64,000 nt of DNA, from assembly GCA_017354895.1 (NCBI GenBank), contig CP071495.1, positions 3,641,001-3,705,000 of the forward strand, in the 5' to 3' direction. The DNA is from Podospora comata (lineage: Eukaryota > Ascomycota > Sordariomycetes > Sordariales > Podosporaceae). A program made the translations under genes and the position numbers. Below the pieces are notes generated by a model. That model was not told the DNA's origin. It searched no databases and saw only the letters and a list, made by a program, of their open reading frames with translations. This document shows positions 44,401 through 56,226 of the stretch, piece by piece (within the stretch, counting starts at the first letter, position 1; each line of letters starts with the position of its first letter).

Positions 44401-45837
44401 TGGAGAGCCAAGTCGGTTCCTGCAGAGTCCGCAGGACCGGCAACTTCTGTCTTGCCTGTCCCATCGTCGCTGTCGTCGTCGTCGTCGTCGTCGTCGTCTG
44501 CTGCCGGCCCTGTTCCCGCCCTGTCGCCCTCGCCCGTCCGAGCTCCGGTGCCTGTGGTCTCGCCCGCTCGCCCTGCTGTTGCTGTGTCCCCGCGCGTGCT
44601 CGTGGCTCCGTCTCCACGTTCGCCCGTGCTTTCGCCCGCTCGGAAGCCCCTGCTTCGGCTTGGGGACGTGACTCTTCCAGAGGAGGACTTCGCCAAGACA
44701 GGAGAGTCGTTGCTGTTTTCGTCGCACCGGCCTGTGATATCCATACCACAGCGGACAACAACTCCTCCTGTCTTGGTGTCGTCGCCAACTCCTCTGGCGA
44801 TGAACGTCCCTTCGTCCCCTGTGGTGTTGGCGCCAGTCACACCACCAGTCCCGGAGCCCACGCCGCCACCCTCACCACCACCCGCACCCGCACCCGCACC
44901 AGCCCCGGCGCCGGTGATAGACGACGACCCGTTTATCACCAGTGGAGCAGCAGTCGCCGGAAGCTCAGCTTAGAAGACTGAGCAGGCATTCAGGCAAGCA
45001 GCCGAAGCACGTACCCGTATTGATGGTGGCAGTGCTCACTCTCAGCTCCGAAGTTCTCCTCCCAGAGTGGCTCAGGAAATCGTCGACGATGCAGTTCACC
45101 GCAGTGTTGAGAGGGCGCGTCTTGTCCACACCCTTGCACTCAGTGGTCGGGAACGTGATGTAGCTCGCCGGGAAGAGGCTGTCGGGCAGCGGGAATATGC
45201 GGTCTGGGATCAAGAACAGGAGCTTTGGCGCGAACAAAAGAAGCTGAAGCAACAGCAGGAAGCATTCCGTCAACAACAGAGAGCGCTCGATCTCCGTGAG
45301 GTTGCCATACGTGGCCGCGAAAATAACCTTGACGCGCTGTTTCATGCCTGGGAACTCCGTCTAGAGGCTCGTGAGGCCGAGGTGGTACGACGCGAAAAGG
45401 CAGCAAACGAGCGGGACACGGGGGTATATCACCGCATCAGACAGGTTGGTTTGCGAGAAGAGGAGGTGTACAGGCGAGAGATGGCTGTCTATGAGCTGGA
45501 GCAGCATGGCTCTGCATCTTCACCGGATATCACTCCTTTGCCAGAGAGCAACTCCTCTTCACCGGAGATCAACTCCTCTTCACTGGAGATCAACTCCTCG
45601 TCATTGGAGATCAGCTCTTCGCCCATTCGTAGTATCTCCACTTCTTCGGCCGACACCACATGGTCCACACAGCCGACTGAGAATCAGACAAGTGCAGACA
45701 TGGAGGATCCGGAAAGCAGATATAACCGCAGATTTCACGGTAGTGGCCGTTCAAGGTCAAGTGAGCCTGTTGAACGGAGAAATGAGGCAGTCCATGGAAG
45801 TGGCAATGTCCGTGAAGCACCTTGCTTCTGGAGATGA
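41420..45837 (+). CDS. large Glu/Lys/Arg-rich coiled-coil hypothetical protein, frame continued past an in-frame TAG
   Basis: Exons 41420-41542, 41643-41811 and 41873 onward give 1130 residues up to a TAG at 44971-44973. The same frame then stays open for 287 more codons to 45837, with no ATG in its first 130 codons. Removing a 60-nt candidate intron (44914-44973, GTGATA...CTTAG) would delete the stop and yield 1398 residues. The N-terminal about 280 residues look folded (WLKFDCFDS, EWELTCPGVKAW, PFLPFDLPEFPFFVFGP) and match no family I know. Then follow acidic disordered stretches, a long charged coiled coil (about 680-880), a Ser run coded by TCG repeats, and Pro/Ala repeats. The downstream part is again coiled coil (REEAVGQREYAVW) plus three 7-residue SSLEINS-like repeats. 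No known domain. The joined model is a proposal. Confidence 0.6.
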
Positions 45838-47338
45838 TGGAGTACGCCAAAGAAGGGTCTTCGATTTGTTGAGGGCAAAGCAGAGAGAGGAGTTGGGGTT
45901 GATGGTATTGGGAGTGATAAGGGAGGAAGTAACGGAGAAGGGGGCAGGCGTAGGACGAGCAACGATAGAGACAAATGTAGAGTGTGTATGATTAATGTTG
46001 TATATGTTGTTGATACTTGCTGTAGGTGGACTGTGTGACTGTGTGACTGAAGTCAAGGTGGGGGAGGGATCAGGGATTGCCAGCCCCGCGTGGGTGTGTG
46101 CACGGCGTGTCCACCACAGGCGGCTCCACTCTGTGTGATGGCCTAGACTACCCTACTTGGAAGCATTGGCAGAAGCTGGGCGCGCAGAATTGTGGTTCGC
46201 ATGAATTGCCTGCAATTGCCTGGCGAGCTAGCTCATCATGGTCAGTCATGGCGAAACATGAACCTTCCTGAGGTAGTTCAAGAAGCTAACACAAGATCAC
46301 AGAAGACGATCCAAATCTCGTGCCGCCTGCAACACTTCCTCGGACCTACCTCCGAGCACAGGTGGAGAAACATCTCCGGAGTCGAGTTATAATTATCTGC
46401 CATCATCAAAACGGCTCAAACGGGCGTTACGGATATCCAACCTAATTATAACCTTAATCATGGCTGTTACATGCCGCCGACGACGGTATGCAGCAAGTCC
46501 ATCCAACCACTTTCCGATAGATGAGTCTTCACTCTCTTGTTCTTCCCTCGTCTTCTTGTGTGGCAATATACTGTGTTGCTGAGGTAGCATCCGCATCGAA
46601 AGAGGTCACCTGCACCTGCATATGCATCTCCAGAAGAACGTTGAGCTCGGTTGAACAAGAAGATCCCCTCGTCTTATCTGCGATATCATCTTGTCTTTTT
46701 CCCCGCCTCAATTTCCATGGTGAGATTTTAACACCAAGATCGCCACTCTATCTCGCAAACACTGCCTGCCTCCTCCTTCCCGCCCGCCCGGACACCACGC
46801 CGGCGCCGAGTGGTTCAAGAGTGCGGCCCGCAAACACGAAAAGGTGAGTTTCCACACGGCTAGCTCCCCCGGCGTTTTCCTTTCCCCATCCCGGCTAGAT
46901 TAGCCCATCGTGATACCCCCGTCGCCGAACCTTGATGCCACTGGTCGCTCAGCACCCGCAAGTGGACCTCTCTCACGATGGCTTGAAAAGAAAGGGGCCC
47001 TGCCCTTGTTTGTTTGCCCAGAGGGCGGGCGCTCTCTTTCTCGCTCATTGCCGACGAGACTACTCCTCCCCACTACACTGAAAACATCTCAACCCTTGTT
47101 GACATCATTTTAACTCTTTTTTTTTTCTTAATAGAACTTCAAGAAGTAATATCTTTGACCTTCTTCCCGGCTTCCAATTCACGGCTGGCACCACCTACTT
47201 TTGTTTTGCTTTTTTCTCGGGCACGGCAAACGAGACGGCGGGGAAAACGACATCTTCAACGACAGACGAACCAAGACCTCCTAATAAACCCAATTCGGGC
47301 CCAAAACTAAAATAATTTGTAATACATCACGCACCAAC
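45838..47338. other. spacer with possible 5' UTR intron of the Cys/His-rich gene
   Basis: About 1.5 kb without a supported protein gene. A strong donor (GTGAGT at 46844) after AACACGAAAAG and a polypyrimidine tract with acceptor TTAATAG (47134) outline a possible 291-nt intron in the leader of the gene at 47339. The minus strand shows nothing. Confidence 0.4.
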
Positions 47339-47917
47339 ATGTGCCGCAAAGTAGTCTTCGCCGGCATGTGCTCCCACTGCAACGGCGGCCCCTTCGAATG
47401 GACCCTCCTCTCTCGCGAGCTCCCTTGCCTCGACGCGAAAAACAGTGGCCTCTTTGGCGGCTGCCCGACCGGCGTCGAGAGGGACGAGAAGCAACACGAG
47501 CAAGAATGTGCCACCTGCGAGGCGCTGCTGGGCGCGGACGAGGGCTACGGGCCCGGCATGGAGGACGAAGAGACACTCGGGTTTGTGGGTTACTACACCG
47601 GCGACTTTGGCGCCATCCCCCCCCCCACCACCACCACCACCGCCAGCAATCCCACCGGTAGTGGTGATGGCCATCCCAGTCACATCACGCATCATCATCA
47701 TCACGTCAAGAAGGGGAGCGGGGAGTACCACGACTGGAACGTGGTGGCTGTTGGTGCTGCTGCTGCTGCTGCGGATCATGACTATCATCATAAGAAAGCA
47801 TACAGTGCTGACAAGAGTGTTGCTGGTGGGCAGGCGTCAGGGATGAGGCGATCGTCAGAGAGGAGGGGGAGCGGGGGGGATGAGTCGAGGAGGAAGAAGA
47901 AGCAGCGCAAGACTTGA
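47339..47917 (+). CDS. small Cys- and His-rich hypothetical protein
   Basis: Single exon, 192 residues, ATG preceded by CACCAAC. The N-terminal 65 residues carry Cys at 2, 11, 14, 30, 42, 57 and 60 and His at 13 and 53, in patterns such as C-x2-C (11-14 and 57-60), which suggests a small zinc-binding fold. The rest is low complexity: Thr run, HHHHH run (about 118-122), Ala run, and a Lys/Arg-rich tail ending KKKQRKT that could be a nuclear signal. No known family. The ordered Cys-rich start with a disordered tail is typical of lineage-specific fungal proteins. Coding potential is judged from the long intact frame and leader. Confidence 0.6.
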   Translation: MCRKVVFAGMCSHCNGGPFEWTLLSRELPCLDAKNSGLFGGCPTGVERDEKQHEQECATCEALLGADEGYGPGMEDEETLGFVGYYTGDFGAIPPPTTTTTASNPTGSGDGHPSHITHHHHHVKKGSGEYHDWNVVAVGAAAAAADHDYHHKKAYSADKSVAGGQASGMRRSSERRGSGGDESRRKKKQRKT

Positions 47918-48628
47918 GAGGGCGACAAAGAAAAGGGAGGGAAAATAAATACGAGAAATGATCAAGCCGCGGAAACAAGCTTTGCGGGGAACCCGGCAGC
48001 CGGGGGGAGATATTCCACGCTACCACGATTTACAGACATACTCGTACCACGCTGCGATATCACCACTAAGATATAGGCCGAGATTACGGGCACAAACTAC
48101 CAAACACCGTGCCAGTCCTACGATAGCCCTGCGGGAAACGAGTCGAAACAAGCGCATAGGAACGACGAGGACTGTCAACAGGAAATGTGCAGGCCGACAA
48201 AGCTACCTGGTTTTGGCTTCGGATACGATGCGGGGTTTTGTGGATGTCCAAACGGTGGCCAGGATAATTGAAGCATGGCGCATGGAGTACGGACGGATGA
48301 GGAAAGGTTAACACGATACCCCGGGCACGGATTTGAGCGTGGAGGCACAGGACAGCAAAGTGTACTTGAGCGAGCATTGCTGGAGCACATTTATCTGAGA
48401 ACTTGAGAGCATACCAAAATACAACCATCTAAACACACCTCTCTCCAGACCCATATCTTCTCCGTCATGATATGTACCACATATTGGAGACTGCTTCCTG
48501 AACAAAGGCCTCGGCTAGTGCTGATTAAGCCTTGCCTCTTTGAACCCTCTAATTCTACCCATTCAACAACAACAACAACAACAACAACACCCCCCCATCT
48601 AGTCTACCAGACGCCATCTCTCCTTCAT
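47918..48628. other. convergent spacer
   Basis: About 0.7 kb between the ends of the Cys/His-rich gene and the PaxU-like gene. Contains a CAA microsatellite. No gene is supported. Confidence 0.55.
48564..48589. repeat. CAA trinucleotide repeat
   Basis: About eight perfect CAA units followed by a run of C, just beyond the 3' end of the minus-strand PaxU-like gene. Confidence 0.8.
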
Positions 48629-49513
48629 CTACTCTAACCTCCCCTCCCACAATCCCCTAACAACCCCCCAATACCTCTCCTGATTCCCCTCCCCCCTCCC
48701 ATGCGCCACATGCCCCGTCCCCCTAAACTTCTCCAACCTCACGACCGCGAACCCGTTCCTCCTTGCCTCCTCGGCATGGCTCTCCACATCCCTCCAATGC
48801 ACCAGCTCATCCCCCTCGCTGTAGATATACCCCCTCCTCACCTCCCTCCCTCCCAGCTTCCCCCAGTCATTGTGCCCCCTGTTCAAATACGCCAACGGTC
48901 CCGTCTTGTTCCTCCCAATAAAAACGTGCCAGAACCACCCCCACGCACAGAAGAGGTGGAGCATCGGCGCGACTAACCAGTACACCACCCCCTTTAACCC
49001 AGCAGAGAAGGCTTTGAACGCAGACAAGTACCTGTACTGGCCGGGACAAGAGTCGTAGATGATGACATATCTGGGCAGGGCTTCGGGGGTTAGGGCCTGG
49101 CGGAGGTGGTGCAGCATTAGACTGCCGCCGTTGGACCAGAGGTGGATCAGCATTTCTGGCTTGGTCGTGCCACCTGGGGTTGGTGACCCGACAAAAAGGG
49201 ATTTTACAAAGGGCACCACGGGAGCGAGGTCGTTTGGCGCCGAGGTTTTGGAGAAGAAGTGGCGTGGTTCGGAACGTAGCAGGACGATGGAGGAGGAGGG
49301 GTAGAGGGACTGATAGGGGAGGAGGTATTTGGCTATATGGACGTCACGGGCGCCCATCCAGGTGGCTAGGAGAAGGAGTTTTGGGTCGTTGTTCTGGGAG
49401 GTGCTGTTGGTAGATGTGGGAGGGGTGTAAACGTAGGCTGAGGGTGAGACTTTGGTCATGAAGTCGAGGGGGTTGTTGGCTTTGGTGAGAGGGGTGGGGG
49501 TGTTGGAGGCCAT
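48629..49513 (-). CDS. DUF829 / PaxU-like alpha/beta hydrolase
   Basis: Intronless, 294 residues. Family features of DUF829 (TMEM53/PaxU): KLLLLATWMGARDVHIAKYL near residue 45, the nucleophile elbow HLWSNGGS (124-131, Ser127), an acid candidate in YSEGDELV (Asp235), and a His in GTGHVAH (268 or 271), which together give a plausible Ser-Asp-His triad. PaxU was named from the paxilline indole-diterpene cluster of Penicillium, but most fungal members lie outside such clusters; no prenyltransferase or other indole-diterpene gene is seen here, so a role in that pathway is not supported. One hydrophobic stretch (about 175-200, GVVYWLVAPMLHLFCAWGWF) could associate with membrane. Substrate unknown. 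Confidence 0.85.
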   Translation of the reverse strand: MASNTPTPLTKANNPLDFMTKVSPSAYVYTPPTSTNSTSQNNDPKLLLLATWMGARDVHIAKYLLPYQSLYPSSSIVLLRSEPRHFFSKTSAPNDLAPVVPFVKSLFVGSPTPGGTTKPEMLIHLWSNGGSLMLHHLRQALTPEALPRYVIIYDSCPGQYRYLSAFKAFSAGLKGVVYWLVAPMLHLFCAWGWFWHVFIGRNKTGPLAYLNRGHNDWGKLGGREVRRGYIYSEGDELVHWRDVESHAEEARRNGFAVVRLEKFRGTGHVAHGRGEGNQERYWGVVRGLWEGRLE

Positions 49514-51196
49514 TGTCGCGATGGGTTGTGTTGAAGACTACCTAGACTTGGGAAATACTGGAAAATCAAAATCCGACGTGAGAAGGTGACGCGCCTGATA
49601 TAAAAACAAAAGCCAAAAGTGGTTGAGGCGTCGACAAAAAGTCCTGGCCGCGGCACCCCTGTCTCTCAACACATTGCCAAGGCGTCATCCCGCACTCACT
49701 TTGAAAGGCGCCCCACCAGCAAACTGGTGGGGCCGGCGTCTAAAGATTCCATCTTCGGACTTATTATATGCTCTCTCACAAGACGAGACGAGTAACAGGT
49801 GGCTGTGTTGATCTTACCTGTGGCTAGCTACTATCTCATTCGCCATATGCATCTCATAGACCAACGGCTTACAAATTGGAAAACTTGCTGAGAAAACAGT
49901 ATGAAGGACACAGCCCTGAACCGTTGGATCACATATCACGGAGCCGAGGCATTTCCCTTTTGAGATATCCTCAGCCTCACGACATCTCAGTGAGCCAGCC
50001 GCAAAGAGCTCTGCCACCCACCAAGATGGGTCTGATACATACACAGCATGTCACAGTCATGGCTACAAACCGCTTCGCAAAGTTCAATATACACTAGCTA
50101 ATCAGGTATCAATTCCTCCCTCCCGTTATCCTCACTTGCCCTACCCATTCCCCGTTTTTATTGTCGCCTCACCGAAAGGCTTCCCCGAGGCCTGCTAATA
50201 TACACCCAGACCCATTAGATAGTTCAGATCGGTCAAACGCATATCCCGTAGGTAGTATCGCCATGCAGTCACGATATGCATGTCGAGCGAAGAACAAGAG
50301 AAGCTCCTGTGAACCGGTAGAAATGACGCATAACCGCTGCAAACAAGCATCAAGACGAAAACCGCATGAATGTGGCCAGGAGATGCAAGCTGCTGAAAAG
50401 AAAAAGAGACGAGATAAGAAAAGGCGCTTCGGGGAAAACCGCCCAGAATAATACATCCGCTGTTTGCGGATGCAGAAAAAGGCGTGCTTGGCTGGAGCTC
50501 ACCCATATCCATGGATTCAATGTGGCGGGAACGGATCCAATACCATACCGAGCCTCCTGGGTTGTGTGTGGCCAAAGAAGATATCAATGTCTGGCTGTGT
50601 GAGGCTCCATACAGACCTGACACCTGTGCTGTCAAAGCAGCCCTCGGCCACCTGCTGTCGCATAGCATCATTGCATCGACAAGCGAACAGCAACAGACGT
50701 ACGCCGAAAGGCCAGGTGAAGCAGGACTATCCTGTGATGGTCAAGTTGTCTCAGTCATCATCAATGACAATGCATCAGATGGCATCCGGGCAACAAGGCG
50801 CAATGCAGGGCGAGAGAAACAGCACGGCCGTCAACATCATGTCCAAACCGCGGAGGGAGACTCCGAAGTGAGTCCTGGCCCACCGTGGTACGCGGCCAAA
50901 GGTATCGAATAAGAAATGTCCGTGGCAGGCGGCCGGAAGCCTGAGAAAAAAGCGCGCTGGAATGAAATGTTCGTACTCGTACAGTCATCAGAAAACAACA
51001 GTCCGGTAGGGGGCTGAATGCATGAGCTTGTTTCATGCCTTGGTATCATGAATATGTGAGTGCCGCAAAGAAAGAGAGTTCATGGTGCAGGGTCAAGACG
51101 GCAGCAATGCAGCAGCGAAAATGTCATGACGTGTCAGTCGGATGAGCGGGCCTTTTCATCAACAATCGCATCAAAGAATCTCAGATCATGGCGCAA
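49514..51196. other. spacer of about 1.7 kb
   Basis: Lies between the 5' end of the PaxU-like gene and the 3' end of the KH gene. Open frames at 50161-50451 and 50464-50912 (plus) lack good starts, introns or domains. Probably promoter plus 3' UTR sequence. Confidence 0.5.
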
Positions 51197-53160
51197 TCAG
51201 GAGGAGCCGGCGCCAGGAGGCTGGGGAGCCCCGGTCTGGCCACCGAGTTGAGCACCATATTGGGACTGCCACCAGAGCGCGACATAAGCATCATAACCGC
51301 CATCTGGGAAGCCATGTCAGTCAAGGTACAGCGCTGGTTGTATGGGGACAAGAACACTTACAAGCAGCATAGGGATCAGCTTCGCCTCCCGCGCCGGCAG
51401 CAGGAGCTGCACTGCTAGCGGGCATGGACTGGGGAGCGTTCTGTTGGTTAGATGTGTGGCCATAGTTCGGGTTGTCATAGTCACGGTGATGACCACGGGC
51501 GCCACCACCGTCACGATGACCACCACGACCACCTCCACCGGACTTGTTCTGCTGTGGTCTGTGTTAGCAAGACAGGCCCAAAGACCACGGGGAAGATTCT
51601 GTTACTTACAGCAGCTTCAACCTTCTCACGGATGGCAACCTTGGCACGCTCGATGCTATCGCGGCTGCCGACTAGCCCAATCTCGCGTTCCGTCTCGCCA
51701 CTTCCAGAGGACTGGGATACATTGATCTTGCAGCCCGTGGTGTTCTGCATCTCCCGGATGGTCTCGCCGCCTTTGCCAATGATCATACCAACGGCATCCG
51801 AGGGCACATAGATGGAATCATTGATTTTGTCTTGGCCACCGCCGCCATAGCCACCGTCGTTCCGAGGAGCGCGCGCGTTACCGCCAGTGGCCGTATTGCG
51901 GCTGTCACTGTCCACAATTTCTAGGATGAGCTCCTTGGCACTCTTGGTGGCAGCTGGAGTGCCGATGAGGTTGACGGGACGAAGTCCGTTCACACTCTTG
52001 TTCTCCGAGACGATGTTGATGTGGCAGCCACTGCGTTCCTGAAGATCACGAATCGTCTCACCGCCACGACCGATAATAAGGCCCACGGTTCTATCAGGGA
52101 CCATAATCACAAGCGTATCTTCACCTTCTTTCGGGATGGGGGGAGCGTTGCGATCGGGACGGGGAGCATCACGGCCACCTCTGTCTCCGCCAAGAGGGCC
52201 ACCACCGCCGCCACCAGGGGGTCCGCTGCGCATGCCGCTGTCCGCAATGATACGATTGATCATGGCTTTGGCCTCTTCGCGTTGGGCGCGGGCGCCAGTG
52301 ATTCTGCATACGCGATATGGCTCGGCCTCGTTCTCGGCGTTGATGAACTGGACGCGGCAACGGCTCTCACTCTCGACACGTCGAAGGTTCTCGCCCTGGC
52401 GGCCAATAATGAGCCCTACCAAGCTCTTCTCCACTTGCATTGTTTCGACATTGTCTCCGCTGCCTCGAAGGGGAGACCGATCTCTGTCGCGACCGCCACC
52501 ACCATGGTGACCACGGGGGGAGAAACCCTGACGGCGGGGGGAAAAGGAGCGATCACGCCCATAGTCGCGACTCGGGGCGCCATAGTCCCGGCGCTCGTCT
52601 CGGTAAGGGTTGCTGTCACGAAAGCCTTCACGGCCTCGGGGACTTCTGGACCGGGATCTCTGTTGGTATCCGCGAGAGTCGGAACCTCGATCACCGGGAT
52701 ACCCAGCATTGTGTCGGTCATAAGGGGTCAGGCCAGCCTGGGTGGCAGAAGCTTTAGCTCGCTCGATGGCCTCCTGGAACGATAGAGCCCCTGTAGAGTC
52801 GGGTCTGATTGAGCTCAAATCGATGTTCCCGCTCGAAGTAGGCTGAGGGTAAGAGTAGGCCGCAGGAGGTGGGGGCTGGTAAGCAGGCGGAGCGACTTGA
52901 GGGGGATATGGGTTATGCGCCGGAGGAGCACCATAAGGCGCCTGGTGCAGAGAGGGAGGAGGGCCAGGCTGGCCAGGCTGGGCGACAGGAGTCGCATTGG
53001 CAGGTCTCTGGGAATCTGCGAGTAATTGACATTAGATCTCAACTGCCACCACCACCACCACCACCACTACCACCACCACAAGTGAAGCGCGCGCTCAGAA
53101 GATGATCTTACCCTGGAGCAGCTGAAGGATGGAGCTGAGGTCAGCGGTGGGATTAGCCAT
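51197..53160 (-). CDS. triple KH-domain RNA-binding protein, KHSRP/FUBP-like
   Basis: Four exons (53160-53112, 53015-51610, 51548-51362, 51303-51197) encode 582 residues. It has a short start exon (MANPTADLSSILQLLQ), a Pro/Gln/Tyr-rich region, an RS/RD/RG-rich region (about 120-200), three KH domains with intact GxxG loops GRQG (221-224), GRGG (332-335) and GKGG (430-433), a Gly/His/Arg-rich segment, and a C-terminal YGGYDAYVALWWQ motif resembling the Tyr-Trp repeats of FUBP/KHSRP proteins. It should bind single-stranded AU-rich RNA or DNA in nucleus or cytoplasm; fungal relatives are poorly studied. Intron 1 carries a CAC microsatellite. Intron 2 ends in CAGCAG, so a NAGNAG acceptor may add one Gln. 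All joins keep frame. Confidence 0.87.
53046..53080. repeat. CAC trinucleotide repeat in intron 1 of the KH gene
   Basis: About eleven CAC-type units with one CTAC interruption, located inside the first intron (53111-53016). Confidence 0.8.
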
Positions 53161-54745
53161 CTTGACGAATTATCGCGACGACTTGAGGGTCGAAAATAGG
53201 GAGAGACCGAGAGATTGATTGGGTATAGCACTTTGCAATGATGATACTGAGAGATGAATTGGTATCGATGCGGGCAAAGACAACGCAAGCGCAGCGGCAA
53301 AAGCGAGGTTGGTCTAGTGTCGCAAGCGACGGCGACAGAGACGGGAGAAGGAAAAGCAACGCTGAGGCGAGTCGCAGTCTCTCCAAGAGATGCCGCACGA
53401 CGGAAGGATGCAGCAGCAGCCGGTTGAGCCTCGGTTGCGTGGGATTCAAGGTCGAGATGCTGAAGACTGTTGAGATGGTGGAAGCCAGAGGGAGAGGCAG
53501 AGAACAAAGGGCTGGCGTCACAATGATTGCGATTGGTGGTTTGTGGCTGCAGGAAAGTCTCTGGGCCAGCCACTTGTAGCAAGAGTTTTCAGAGGCGCCA
53601 CATCTTTCAAGCCTGATTGTTTTGTGGGTATGCCGACTTGTGGCTTGCGATTCACCTACGCACGGACGTGATCGGACCAACCGATAGAGTCGATAAGGCA
53701 ATCAGGCCGATAACAATAACATCGATAAGACCAAGTGAATGCCTGAGGTGTAAGGTTCAACAGCGTGGAGGGGGACGATGGCCTACAGGAGCATAAAATT
53801 GTGTAGATATCGTGATAAGATGGACTAGCTATAGTCAAGACTTTGTATGTGGACAGAGTCATTCAAACTAAACGTACAATGGCTGTTTGGGCTCCATTGA
53901 CACATTCACCAGCATGAACTGTCGATCAAGAACCCAGACAGGCGTGCAGTTGGAGTTGACCACCTCAGACCCATTGGCGTTGATTCAAAAGACAGCCGCA
54001 GAACAGACTCACTGCTATAGAACAGGAGATCTGTGTGTACAGTCTCTGTGACAGGAAGCCAAGGGAGAAACAGTGCACAGCTTACGGTTTGAGCAACACA
54101 AACCCCCTTGGACCGTTCTTGACAACGGGACCTTGCGCATTTTGTAACACTGAACTGAAATCTACTGCTCAGTCACGGCCTCTCCAACTCTCTGGGGGCC
54201 CTTGGGTAAAGACTGGGGACGCCCTTTTCATCCTTCACATGGAAATCAATATAATTTCACTCACAATCCTGAGTTATATCAACGTGCCAGCTACCAGATA
54301 TGCCATTTCCATTTCATGGGCACCCATTCTTGCCTTCGTAGTGGCACTAGAAGGCCAATGCAACGTTTCAAGATCGACCTCTTGCCGTTCCTATCCGCCT
54401 CTACTTCCTGCCGTTCCTGCTTTTCACCTGGACTTTCAACCTCTCATGTTCCCATTCGGTGCCCCCTGATGCCCATGTCGACTCCATGTCCCGAGTCCTC
54501 CAGGCAACCTTGTGCAATCCTCAGGGCCTTGATTCTGGAAGCCAATTCGGACCCGGTACCTTGCCTTCACAACCAGGAGTACAAGACAATTTCCGTTGGG
54601 GACACAGGACAATAGGGTAGCCTGTTTTCCTACTTCTTTCCGATGTTCCCTCAGTCTCTTCGTTCTTTTCTCCTATTCATTCATTCTTTTCAGCAGAAGT
54701 CTGTCCTCTCATTAGCTTCGTCCTTTTAACCACAGTCGAAACACC
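53161..54745. other. divergent spacer between the KH gene and the aspartic protease
   Basis: About 1.6 kb. Sequence to about 53560 is probably the KH gene's promoter and leader; from 54610 on it is a CT-rich leader of the protease. No supported gene lies between. Confidence 0.55.
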
Positions 54746-56226
54746 ATGATGATCTCTGCTTGGTGGTGGGCTCTTGCCTGCTACATCTCTGCCGTAGAAG
54801 GCCGGGTACCCAGTCATCTTTACCGGCAGCTCAACAGCAATGCTCCCCCGGGCATCACATACACGCTGCCCAAAGGCTCCAATGCTCTGATTTCTGTCAA
54901 GAGCACCACCTCTTCATCAAAGCCATACATCCAGAAGCTTGAGCCAATCCGGAGCGGTTCTCTCACCAACAAACGATCTGTGGCCGCCCTCTTGGGCACC
55001 CATCAACGCAGTGTCGGAGGTGTTGGCTACAGCAATGTTACGACAACAAATGCTTATGGAACACAATACGCCACCGAATCCTTTTGGGATGGTATCAAGG
55101 TCAAGCTCCTCCTCGACACTGGCAGCTCCGACACATGGGCCGTGGCCAAAAGCTTTCAATGCATCGACTACGCCGGCGGGTTTATTCCCCAAGATGCTTG
55201 CAGCTTCGGACCCTCTGCTGTCGAAAAGTTCCAGTATGGTCGGACTGAGCCTGTCTCCCACATGTACATCCAATACGGTGACGGCGAGACTGTGTCGGGG
55301 CCCATGGGATTCTCGGATATCAGTGTCGGTAACCTCACTGTTAACAGGCAGCAGGTTTGTTTGGCGAATAGCACATACTGGCTCGGCAACAATGTTACCA
55401 GTGGGCTGCTGGGTATGGCGTTTCCTTCCTTGACCAATGCCTACCTCGGTGATGGCGACGATCACGAGATGGGGAGTGCCATTCAATACTCGCCGTTCTT
55501 TACTTCGTTGGTAGAACAGGGAAAGATTGATCCCATTTTCAGTCTCACGATCGACCGCAACTCTTCGTCCGGGATTCTGGCTCTGGGGGGTATCGCGCCT
55601 GCCACTGGGCTGGATTTCACCAGGGAGGTGTCTATGGACATGATCATTGTGAGTCGTCGGCTTTGGCATGCAATGAGTGAGCAAGATCTGACTGCTGGGG
55701 TTTGCAGACAAACCTCATCGGAGTTCCGGCAGCATCCTACTCGTATTCCTTCTATACAATCATTCCTGACGGCTGGTACTATGACCACACCACCAGCACC
55801 AAGAAGATCCCGTACATTGTTGACAGTGGGACCACATTGTGCTATCTCCCTCCCAGTAAGCGTTTGCTCGGCCGTCATTGCGGTATCGTCTGAATCTAAT
55901 ATGTCATTACAGATCTTGCCGAAGCCATCAATTCTGCCTACTCCCCTCCGGCCGTCTACATGTGGATGTACGGTGCTTATTTCACCGACTGCAACGCAGT
56001 TTCGCCCCTGGTCGCCGTCATTCTCAACGGCCTCAAGTACTGGATCAATCCGCAGGATATGATTTATCGGAACATGGTTGACCCCATCTCTGGCCTGTGC
56101 ATGACGGGAATCGCCAGTGGTGGTGCCGGGCCATATATCCTGGGTGATGTGTTTATGCAGAACGCCCTCTCCATTTTTGATATTGGACAGGCCAAAATGA
56201 GGTTTATCCCGAGAGATAAGTACTGA
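54746..56226 (+). CDS. secreted pepsin-like aspartic protease (family A1)
   Basis: Three exons (54746-55648, 55708-55855, 55913-56226) encode 454 residues. A signal peptide is visible (MMISAWWWALACYISAVEG, cleavage about 19), then a propeptide to about 85 that may end at a dibasic site NKR (about 74-76). Both catalytic aspartates are present: LLDTGSSDTW (Asp124) and IVDSGTTLCY (Asp340, rebuilt in exon 2), along with the flap-region YGDGETVSGPMG. Several N-glycosylation sites occur (NVT, NLT, NST). It lacks a Ser/Thr-rich tail with a GPI signal, so it is likely secreted rather than a yapsin-type surface enzyme, although the mature form resembles fungal opsin/ctsD-like proteases with several Cys. 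Role: extracellular protein digestion. Exon joins restore the motifs, so confidence is high. Confidence 0.9.

Noticed and set aside
48629-49513. Indole-diterpene gene cluster suggested by the PaxU-like gene
   Set aside because: No GGPP synthase, prenyltransferase or FAD monooxygenase of that pathway is present; the distant P450 alone is not evidence.
50161-50912. Two overlapping plus-strand frames in the spacer before the KH gene
   Set aside because: No suitable start in good context, no domain and no splice pattern.
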